DNA of 5,113 nt, taken from NCBI GenBank assembly GCA_022424805.1, contig JAKMGR010000136.1:1-5113 (forward strand), read 5' to 3'. This document shows, piece after piece, positions 1 through 5,113 of the stretch (positions within the stretch are counted from its first letter, which is position 1; every line of letters starts with the position of its first letter). The notes under the pieces were generated by a model. The model saw only the letters and a program-made list of their open reading frames with translations, ran no database searches and had not been told where the DNA came from. The position numbers and the translations under genes are program-made. The stretch is from Verrucomicrobiales bacterium. GTDB taxonomy: Bacteria > Verrucomicrobiota > Verrucomicrobiia > Verrucomicrobiales > DEV007.

Positions 1-20
1 CTTCTTGCCGCCTAAACCGG

Positions 21-2099
21 ATGAATCGCGAAACCACTAGAATAGACTTGCCTCCTCCGCGGATGATCCAGCCGCGGAAGTCCTCTCCGTGGCTCTGGGT
101 ATTGCTGGTTTTCGTGGCTCTGGCGGCAGGAACGGGAGCTGGCCTCTATTTCGGATCGAAGCGTGGTGAGGAAGCAAAAACGGCTGAAGTTGCCGAAACG
201 GCAAAAAATCGGAAAGTCGCCGAGAAAGTTGCCGAAGCACGAATAGCAGTGGCTGAAGGCGATTGGTTTCAAGCGAGGAAAATTTTTGAAGAGGTTCGTG
301 AACTCGATCCTGAAAATCCCGATGCGCTGGCCTCCCTGCCTCTGATTGACCGCAGGCTTGATGAAGCTCGGGGCAGTTTGCAAGTCGTGACGAAACCCGA
401 TGGAGCGAGAGTCACTGTGGACGGAGTAGGGGAGTTTATGAGCCCGGCTCTGATCACTCGTCTTCCGTTTGGTGAGCACGAGCTTGTCATTTCCAAAGAA
501 GGCTTTGAGTCGGTTACGAAGAAAATTATGGTGCAGAGTGAGGATCCGATCAAACTCGATTCAATCACGCTGAGTCAGAGTGCCGGACAATTGGAGGTCG
601 TCAGCGAACCAAAAGCTGATTTCCGGATTATTAAAACAATTGAGAATGACCAAAAGGAACTCGTGAAAGTCGGGAGCACACCAATAAAAATTGATCATCT
701 CGAATCGGGTGAATACGAAGTGCGTCTGGCTGTCGAGGGCTGGCCAGAATATTCGGAAAAGGTTCGAGTGGAAAACAATCGGCACACCTCCGTGTCTGCC
801 GTTTTTGCCAAAGGCGGATTGAAAATCACGAGCGATCCGATTGGTGCAGAAGTTTGGATTCAAGCGGCTGATACTAGCGAAGAGACTACCAAAGTCGGCG
901 CGACGCCGATTAATTTGAGTGGCCTTCCCGTCGGAAAGCACCGTATTGAGCTGCGTTACGAGGATTGGGAGCCGATCAGTCGCACCGTAGAGGTTGTTGA
1001 CGGGGTGACCGAGGATCTCGATTTTTCCTGGGAACGAGCTCTTGTGTCTTTTGAGAGCACTCCGCCTGGTGCAGCAGTTTTCGCGGATGGAAAGCGCATT
1101 GGTAATGGAAATGAAACCACCCCCTTCCGGGCAGAACTGCCTCAGGGGAACTATATTTTCAGCGCGCAGCATGAAAAGCTTGGGGCGGTGCAGCAAAGCT
1201 CGCGAGTCGAGTCGGATGCCGGGAGCAACGCGGTTTCTTTCTCTTTCGCTTTTGGAAACGTCAATCTGACGAGCGAGCCGTCTGGTGCAACAGTCTTGTC
1301 CAACGGCGTTCCAATCGGGCGCACACCGCTTAGTTTGCCAGTTGTCCCTCCGGGTGCCTATTCCTGGCTTTTGAAAAAGGAGCATTACCGTGACGGCACT
1401 GTTTCCGGAACAGTCAGTGCAGGAAGCAAAATGAACTTTGGAGCGGCGTTGACCTACGATCCAGCACCAGTGACAAGTCGCAGCTTCAAAAACGGAATTG
1501 GTCAGGAGCTTTCCTGGGTAGGAACGATGGGAGGATGGGTTGCTGTACATGAAACGACGCAAGCCCAGTATGAGCGCGTTGCCGGAAACAATCCGAGCTA
1601 CTTTAAAAAGCCCGATCACCCTGTCGAGAGTGTGACTTGGTATGACGCCACGAAGTTCTGCGAAGCGCTTACTGTTCTAGAGAAGGGACTCGGGAATATT
1701 CCAGAGGGCTATCGCTATCGTCTTCCCACCGACGCCGAATGGAGTAAATTTGTTGGAAATCAGAAGCTCGATGCTGCGATCTCCAGTCTTTTTGATCGGA
1801 AAAAATCAACGGCTGCAGTTGGCACTCTCGCTCCCAATGAATACGGGCTTTACGATGTCCGAGGGAATGTTTGGGAGTGGGTCAGTGACTGGTATTCCCA
1901 GACCATCATCACACGAGTTCGCAGAGAAGGGTCAACTCCGGTCATGGAGTGGGTTGGTACTGACAGAAAGGTTCTCCGCGGAGGTGGCTGGACTCGATCA
2001 TCTCAATATGATCTCGCGATCGCCAACCGAATGGGGGCTCGCCCTTCTTCAGAGGATCGCTATGACGTCGGTTTTCGCGTCGTTTTGATGAAGGACTGA
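21..2099 (+). CDS. Membrane-anchored protein with five PEGA repeats and a C-terminal SUMF1 (FGE-like) domain; possibly 5'-partial
   Basis: Probably an envelope-facing binding or scaffold protein. Counting from the ATG at 21, residues 1-21 are a proline- and arginine-rich cytoplasmic stretch and about 23-45 are one membrane helix (WLWVLLVFVALAAGTGAGLY). Residues 50-115 form a charged helical region with one TPR-like unit (AEGDWFQARKIFEEV). Five PEGA-type beta repeats follow at about 119-185, 190-262, 266-337, 341-411 and 413-480; each opens like SLQVVTKPDGARV and most carry a G-x-TP turn. Residues 488-692 match the SUMF1/FGE fold: NPSYFK, HPVESVTWYDA, YRLPTDAEW, YDVRGNVWEW, VLRGGGW, YDVGFRVV. 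True FGE enzymes carry paired active-site cysteines after the RGG-S/G-W/F motif; here that segment has none, and the only cysteine in the protein is Cys547. Catalysis is therefore unlikely and ligand binding more likely. No stop codon precedes the ATG in frame and no ribosome binding site is visible, so the true start may lie left of the window. Confidence 0.94.
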   Translation: MNRETTRIDLPPPRMIQPRKSSPWLWVLLVFVALAAGTGAGLYFGSKRGEEAKTAEVAETAKNRKVAEKVAEARIAVAEGDWFQARKIFEEVRELDPENPDALASLPLIDRRLDEARGSLQVVTKPDGARVTVDGVGEFMSPALITRLPFGEHELVISKEGFESVTKKIMVQSEDPIKLDSITLSQSAGQLEVVSEPKADFRIIKTIENDQKELVKVGSTPIKIDHLESGEYEVRLAVEGWPEYSEKVRVENNRHTSVSAVFAKGGLKITSDPIGAEVWIQAADTSEETTKVGATPINLSGLPVGKHRIELRYEDWEPISRTVEVVDGVTEDLDFSWERALVSFESTPPGAAVFADGKRIGNGNETTPFRAELPQGNYIFSAQHEKLGAVQQSSRVESDAGSNAVSFSFAFGNVNLTSEPSGATVLSNGVPIGRTPLSLPVVPPGAYSWLLKKEHYRDGTVSGTVSAGSKMNFGAALTYDPAPVTSRSFKNGIGQELSWVGTMGGWVAVHETTQAQYERVAGNNPSYFKKPDHPVESVTWYDATKFCEALTVLEKGLGNIPEGYRYRLPTDAEWSKFVGNQKLDAAISSLFDRKKSTAAVGTLAPNEYGLYDVRGNVWEWVSDWYSQTIITRVRREGSTPVMEWVGTDRKVLRGGGWTRSSQYDLAIANRMGARPSSEDRYDVGFRVVLMKD

Positions 2100-2113
2100 A
2101 GGAGGATTTCCCT

Positions 2114-2992
2114 CTACTTCACTTCAAAGTTTGAATTCGTTACCGGCGGGATTGCTCCGGTCGGTTTGAAGTGAAACATGCGATTTGCTGGCTTGCCTGA
2201 TTCTCTGGCTGCGTAGATGGCGACTTCGACTTTCGGAGTCTTCCCGTCGATCTCTTCCAAACGCTCGGTTTTGATTTCGATCGTATTCACTCCCGTGCGG
2301 AGTCCGCCATTCACCAATTCGGTTACTTTGACATTCGTAAATTTGCCGGTGCGATGTCCGTTCACTGTGATGGTGACGTTGTAACCAGTCGAATCGATCC
2401 AGGCCTCTGCGATAAATTCTGGCGGCTTGACCGGTTGTGGGACCGGAGGGAGTTCAGCGAGAGGTTGGAACTCCATATCGGCGAGAAAGGAAAAATCGGA
2501 GTTCCGAATTTTCAGCAGGAGGTCGGCATCCCCGCCCAACTTTACAACACGGAGGTTGTCGAACTTCCATTTCCCATCTTCTCGGAGAAAATGGAGTACG
2601 AGCAGATTTTCGCGGACAGCTTCAGGGCCACCTCCAAAGTTTGCCTTTCCATAATAGGTTGAGGTCGCTGTCACTCCTGTGCTGTAGACTCCGAGTGCAA
2701 CCATCCCGCCGAGCGATGGTGGTTGAATCGGATCCTCGAAAAGAGCTTGGGGAAACGGGGCCTTTTGCGAGACGATCCGATTGCGAGTTTCGATCTGGCG
2801 CGAGTAGGCGGTAAATTTCTCCCATTGCTCTAGGTTGCCCGCAGTCATCGCCTGCATCCAGCCGTTATAAGCGCCTTCCAGAGTGACGCGGAGCGCCGGG
2901 TCCTGACGTGCGTTTTTTGCGACTCCTTCCGTATGGCCAATTACAGGGATGGAGAATAGGAAAAGGAGAATCGACGCGGCGAGTTTCTGCAT
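2114..2992 (-). CDS. Secreted two-part protein, unrecognised (possible NTF2-like N-terminal part, beta-rich C-terminal part)
   Basis: I cannot name this 292-residue protein. Residues 1-22 look like a Sec signal peptide: Lys3, a hydrophobic core (LAASILLFLFSIPVIG), then a polar HTEG stretch. There is no lipobox, and no cysteine anywhere. Residues 30-165 begin with a helix carrying YNGWMQAMTAGNLEQWEKF and end in strands such as LLVLHFLREDGKWKFDNLRV, a layout resembling NTF2-like/SnoaL domains; this is a resemblance only. A proline-rich linker (PPVPQPVKPPEF, 182-193) leads to a beta-rich part at 194-275 (YNVTITVNGH, TGVNTIEIKTERL, PKVEVAIYAA) that could be a small beta-sandwich. The ATG at 2992 is the only reasonable start: upstream in frame there is no ATG, GTG or TTG before a TAA at 3035-3037. 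No Shine-Dalgarno sequence is seen. The gene converges on its left neighbour with 14 bp between stop codons and diverges from the propeller gene on its right. It appears complete. Confidence 0.9.
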   Translation of the reverse strand: MQKLAASILLFLFSIPVIGHTEGVAKNARQDPALRVTLEGAYNGWMQAMTAGNLEQWEKFTAYSRQIETRNRIVSQKAPFPQALFEDPIQPPSLGGMVALGVYSTGVTATSTYYGKANFGGGPEAVRENLLVLHFLREDGKWKFDNLRVVKLGGDADLLLKIRNSDFSFLADMEFQPLAELPPVPQPVKPPEFIAEAWIDSTGYNVTITVNGHRTGKFTNVKVTELVNGGLRTGVNTIEIKTERLEEIDGKTPKVEVAIYAARESGKPANRMFHFKPTGAIPPVTNSNFEVK

Positions 2993-3026
2993 AGCGGGAA
3001 ATGTATCACTACAAATGCGGTTGAAC

Positions 3027-3056
3027 AGTATGGTTTACGGGAAAGAAAAAATCCAA
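3027..3056 (-). promoter_or_regulatory. Weak candidate promoter for the secreted-protein gene
   Basis: Read on the minus strand, TTGGAT (3056-3051) and CATACT (3032-3027) are 18 bp apart and would start transcription near 3020, about 28 nt before the ATG at 2992. Each box matches the sigma-70 consensus only partly (3/6 and 4/6). TTGGAT occurs twice in a row, 9 bp apart (3065-3060 and 3056-3051), which could also be a regulator site. The position is sensible but the match is poor. Confidence 0.2.
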
Positions 3057-3222
3057 AGAATCCAAGAAATATGACTGGCAGACACCAGACATGCGAATCA
3101 TCAGAAGAACGTAGTTTTTGGGCTGCGCGCAGTATGATTCTGGTCGGCTGACTCAATTTCGCCCCCGATCACCACGTTTCTACTTTTAATCACAAGGCAA
3201 CCGCAGCAGCCTCAACAACATG

Positions 3223-3254
3223 AAAAACCGGACGGAAAACCGTCCGGTTTTTTT
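3223..3254 (+). terminator. Strong intrinsic (rho-independent) terminator with no assigned upstream gene
   Basis: An 8-bp GC-rich perfect stem, CCGGACGG (3228-3235) with CCGTCCGG (3240-3247), closes on an AAAA loop. It is followed by seven T (3248-3254), then G and five more T. The A-run at 3223-3227 can pair with the first T residues, extending the stem to 13 bp and giving a shorter T-run (five) on the minus strand, so it may work in both directions, better on the plus strand. No plus-strand gene ends nearby: the closest upstream is the PEGA/SUMF1 gene, 1.1 kb away, and the next gene starts 82 bp downstream. It could end read-through from that gene, end a small RNA, or shield the propeller gene from upstream transcription. 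Confidence 0.85.
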
Positions 3255-3336
3255 GTTTTTCGTGACAAAAATCTCATCTCCGTTCGCGCTACGCTCGTCA
3301 CTTGCCAATTACTGAGAAAACAGCGACACTTACGCG

Positions 3337-4779
3337 ATGAAACTTGCGACGACTCTCCTGCTGGCCCTTCTTTTTATCACATCCAATCTTTCTGCCCGGA
3401 CCTGGACTCAGGCGGCAACTGGAAAGGAAATTGAGGCGGAAATGATCAAAGTCGAGGGTGATACTGTTCACCTTCGTCTTGCTAACGGTGCGATTGGTAA
3501 GGTGAAAGTATCAGCTTTGAGCCAAGCCGATCAGGATTTTATAACCCAGCAAAGTGCGGGAAGTGCCAGCAGCGCCGGCGGAGCGGACTGGCCTCAATTT
3601 CGGGGGCCAAACCTCAATGGTATTTCTCCCGATGAGGATCTTCTCGACGAGTGGCCCGACGGCGGCCCCGAGAAGCTCTGGGTTTACGAGGGAGCTGGCC
3701 TCGGATACTCTGGTATGGCCATCGTTGGTGGCATGCTCTACACTCAGGGTACGCAGGGTGACGAAGTGACGGTCGTTTGTGTTGATATTGCCTCCGGCAA
3801 AGAAGTCTGGAAAACAGGTTACGCAACAGATGACCAGAGCGGTTACAGCGCGGGCTGGGGACACGGTCCACGAAGCACACCCACGGTTTCAGGTGGAAAA
3901 GTTTATGCCCTCGGACCAAAGGGAACGCTGGTTTGCCTGAATGCCGAAGACGGCAAGAAGGAGTGGAGCAAAAACTACGTCGATGATTTCGGTGGCAAAT
4001 GGGGTGGCTGGGGATACTCCGCTTCGCCCTTCGTCGATGGGGATCTCCTCATCATTTCACCTGGTGGAAGCGATGCCGGGATTGTGGCTCTCAAGAAAGA
4101 CTCTGGTACTGTCGCGTGGAAAGCTGATGATGTGCAGCCCGGAAAAGCTGAGTATGCATCGATTGTCCCGGCGGAAATCAACGGAGTGAAGCAGTATGTT
4201 CGCCTTTTTGAAAAAGAGCTCGTCGGAGTTGCGGCCGAAGATGGTAAGAAGCTCTGGAGTTCTCCTTGGGATGGGAAAACTGCCGTGATTCCAACTCCGA
4301 TTGTTGACGGAAATGAAATTTACATCACCTCTGGCTATGGCGTGGGCTGCAAGCTTGTGCGGGTGAAAGAAGACTTCTCGACCGAAGACGTCTGGGTGAA
4401 TAAGACGATGAAGAACCACCACGGTGGCGTTGTGAAAGTGGGCGAAAAACTTTACGGCTTTTCCGATGGTGGTGGACTGATATGTCAGGATTGGGATTCG
4501 GGCGAAATGACCTGGAATGAAAAGGGGCAATACACTTCGAAAGGTGCCGTTCACGTAGCTGACGGTAAGCTTTACGCGCTGAACGAGGGCGACGGAGTAA
4601 TCACACTTGCCGAGGCGAGCCCGGACGGTTTTGAGCAGCTCGGTCAGATGACTCTGGACCCGCAAAGCGAAAATCGAAATCCTAAAGGCAAGATCTGGAC
4701 TCATCCCGTTGTCGTTGGAGGGAGGCTTTATCTCCGCGATCAGGAAATCGTGATCAGCTACGACGTCAGCGCAAAATAG
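3337..4779 (+). CDS. Exported SHD1-domain protein with a PQQ-like beta-propeller
   Basis: A 480-residue secreted protein, probably acting in the periplasm. Residues 1-20 are a clear signal peptide (MKLATTLLLALLF, cleavage likely after LSA). Residues 21-70 match the SHD1 (SLA1 homology 1) style seen in Planctomycetota and Verrucomicrobiota: RTWTQAATGKEIEAEM, GDTVHLRLANG, VKVSALSQADQDF. After a Ser/Ala/Gly linker (72-83), DWPQFRGPNLNGIS (84-97) opens the propeller, as in many PQQ-like proteins of these phyla. Blade-closing motifs recur: VDIASGKEVWK (149-159), LNAEDGKKEWS, ALKKDSGTVAWK, VAAEDGKKLWS, a divergent one near 340-356, and CQDWDSGEMTWN (383-394). This is a repeat fold, not evidence of bound PQQ or of dehydrogenase activity; a role in protein or sugar binding is equally possible. 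An in-frame TGA at 3313-3315 makes the ATG at 3337 the first usable start. No Shine-Dalgarno sequence is visible. Length and ends look complete. Confidence 0.96.
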   Translation: MKLATTLLLALLFITSNLSARTWTQAATGKEIEAEMIKVEGDTVHLRLANGAIGKVKVSALSQADQDFITQQSAGSASSAGGADWPQFRGPNLNGISPDEDLLDEWPDGGPEKLWVYEGAGLGYSGMAIVGGMLYTQGTQGDEVTVVCVDIASGKEVWKTGYATDDQSGYSAGWGHGPRSTPTVSGGKVYALGPKGTLVCLNAEDGKKEWSKNYVDDFGGKWGGWGYSASPFVDGDLLIISPGGSDAGIVALKKDSGTVAWKADDVQPGKAEYASIVPAEINGVKQYVRLFEKELVGVAAEDGKKLWSSPWDGKTAVIPTPIVDGNEIYITSGYGVGCKLVRVKEDFSTEDVWVNKTMKNHHGGVVKVGEKLYGFSDGGGLICQDWDSGEMTWNEKGQYTSKGAVHVADGKLYALNEGDGVITLAEASPDGFEQLGQMTLDPQSENRNPKGKIWTHPVVVGGRLYLRDQEIVISYDVSAK

Positions 4780-4799
4780 CCAGTTTTTCCCGCTGAGGT

Positions 4800-4886
4800 A
4801 ACCCTGTTTAGTCTAGCACCAAACAGGGGCAGTTCCCGCACCCAACAGGGTTCAGTCACTGACTCAACCCTGTCTGGTCCGGCATC
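4800..4886. repeat. Four-arm inverted-repeat cluster (CCCTGT/ACAGGG) forming two hairpins
   Basis: The gap between the propeller gene and the next gene carries one motif four times: AACCCTGTT at 4800-4808, AAACAGGG at 4821-4828, AACAGGGTT at 4844-4852 and AACCCTGT at 4866-4873. Arms 1 and 2 pair as an 8-bp stem (4802-4809 with 4821-4828). Arms 3 and 4 pair as an 8-bp stem (4845-4852 with 4866-4873) capped by a further 4 bp (4854-4857 with 4861-4864). Arms 1 and 3 could instead pair perfectly over 9 bp. In addition, 4801-4820 and 4867-4886 form a direct repeat matching at 15 of 20 positions, with all five differences transitions. Neither hairpin has a following T-run, so a standard terminator is unlikely. 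REP-like element, RNA regulator or protein-binding site are all open. Confidence 0.6.
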
Positions 4887-4903
4887 TTAGGCCTTTCTCT
4901 TAC

Positions 4904-5113
4904 ATGATTGACTCCACTCCCCCGAGCGAGGCAGCGCCTCCTCCTTTGCCCAAAGAGAATGCGGGTTGGTGGGCATGGCCTGTTGTCATTTTATCGGTGT
5001 TTTTTATTGGTTGGTCAGTAAATTTGTTTTCTCCGAAATTTCCTGAAAGCGAGGAGGAGAAAAAGCCACGCGAAGTCAGTCCGACGGATCTCGCGATGCT
5101 GAAAATCCAGAGT
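4904..5113 (+). CDS. N-terminal part of a membrane protein, unrecognised (cut by the window edge)
   Basis: The first 70 codons are present and the frame is open at the right edge. Residues 1-21 are a proline-rich, probably cytoplasmic tail (STPPSEAAPPPLPKENAG). Residues 22-43 form one membrane helix rich in aromatic residues (WWAWPVVILSVFFIGWSVNL). Residues 46-58 are strongly charged (PESEEEKKPREV), and TDLAMLKIQS begins what may be a helix. A Pro-rich tail before a first helix occurs in many multi-pass membrane proteins of this group, including CPBP-type intramembrane proteases, but nothing diagnostic is in view and I assign no function. The ATG at 4904 follows an in-frame TAG at 4814-4816 with no other ATG, GTG or TTG in frame between them. 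No Shine-Dalgarno sequence precedes it. It shares direction with the propeller gene, 124 bp away, so co-transcription is possible. Confidence 0.8.
   Translation, partial: MIDSTPPSEAAPPPLPKENAGWWAWPVVILSVFFIGWSVNLFSPKFPESEEEKKPREVSPTDLAMLKIQS

Larger units (their letters stand above)
2993..3336. other. Intergenic region between divergent genes; no convincing gene
   Basis: This 344-bp stretch should hold the promoters of both flanking genes. What I see is a repeated TTGGAT box on the minus strand near the left gene, a strong hairpin plus T-run at 3223-3254, and a short GC-rich stretch at 3281-3300 with alternating CG/GC steps (TTCGCGCTACGCTC). Short plus-strand frames at 3015-3074 (19 codons), 3071-3151 (26 codons) and 3220-3315 (31 codons) have no ribosome binding site or protein-like character. 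I find no tRNA T-arm, SRP RNA core or known riboswitch signature. Upstream of 3337 the best -35-like box is TTGCCA (3302-3307), but the -10 position 17 bp on reads GACACT, a poor match, so no promoter is called there. Confidence 0.6.

Noticed and set aside
1..15. Possible end of an upstream gene at TAA 13-15 (reading LLAA, stop)
   Set aside because: Only four codons are visible; this cannot be separated from chance and competes with the idea that the frame starting at 21 extends leftward.
561..1619. Long minus-strand open frame (352 codons) inside the PEGA/SUMF1 gene
   Set aside because: It lies antisense to a gene with clear domains, its translation has a shuffled composition rich in Arg, Cys and Ser with no recognisable motif, and it is best read as a shadow frame.
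2100..2113. Possible terminator between the two convergent stop codons
   Set aside because: Only a 4-bp GAGG/CCTC pairing and no T-run; too weak to call.
2354..2814. Overlapping plus-strand frames (75-125 codons) opposite the secreted-protein gene
   Set aside because: Shadows of the minus-strand gene; Arg- and Ser-rich translations without motifs.
3071..3151. 26-codon plus-strand frame in the divergent intergenic region
   Set aside because: Too short, with no initiation signal and no protein-like pattern; cannot be told from chance.
2941..3156. Minus-strand frame of 71 codons with a hydrophobic middle, overlapping the start of the secreted-protein gene
   Set aside because: It runs across the signal-peptide coding region in another frame, has no ribosome binding site, and its hydrophobic stretch comes from T-rich intergenic DNA.
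3220..3315. 31-codon plus-strand frame just before the propeller gene, in the same frame
   Set aside because: It is built across the terminator hairpin and T-run (giving PVFLFF), has no ribosome binding site, and is explained by the hairpin itself.
4057..4704. Minus-strand open frame (215 codons) inside the propeller gene
   Set aside because: Antisense to well-supported propeller repeats; no motif, signal peptide or ribosome binding site.

Overview
The window most likely comes from a Verrucomicrobiota genome, with Planctomycetota as the second choice. The grounds are gene content. There is a secreted protein that joins an SHD1-like domain to a PQQ-type beta-propeller, and a membrane-anchored protein with tandem PEGA repeats and a C-terminal formylglycine-generating-enzyme-like (SUMF1) domain. 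Both protein types are common in these phyla. Base composition looks balanced, near half G+C by eye. None of the four gene starts has a convincing Shine-Dalgarno sequence. This is inference from protein style, not from a marker gene.

Layout: (1) 21-2099, plus strand: PEGA/SUMF1 membrane protein, whose reading frame stays open to the left edge, so it may be the tail of a larger protein. (2) 2114-2992, minus strand: a secreted two-part protein that I do not recognise; it converges on gene 1 with 14 bp between the stop codons. (3) 2993-3336: a 344-bp gap between divergent genes, holding a strong intrinsic terminator (3223-3254) that has no obvious gene of its own. (4) 3337-4779, plus strand: SHD1 plus PQQ-like propeller protein, exported. 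(5) 4780-4903: a gap with four alternating copies of one CCCTGT/ACAGGG motif that fold as two hairpins. (6) 4904 to the right edge, plus strand: the first 70 codons of a membrane protein.

All four products appear to be exported or membrane-anchored: one N-terminal anchor with a large extracytoplasmic part, two signal peptides, and one proline-rich tail plus membrane helix. The domains point to binding and scaffolding in the cell envelope rather than to a metabolic pathway. No shared pathway can be claimed, and the strand changes argue against a single operon. I found no mobile element, CRISPR array, rRNA or tRNA. The least ordinary features are the orphan terminator behind a tight convergent gene pair, the four-arm inverted-repeat cluster, and the SUMF1 domain that lacks the catalytic cysteines.
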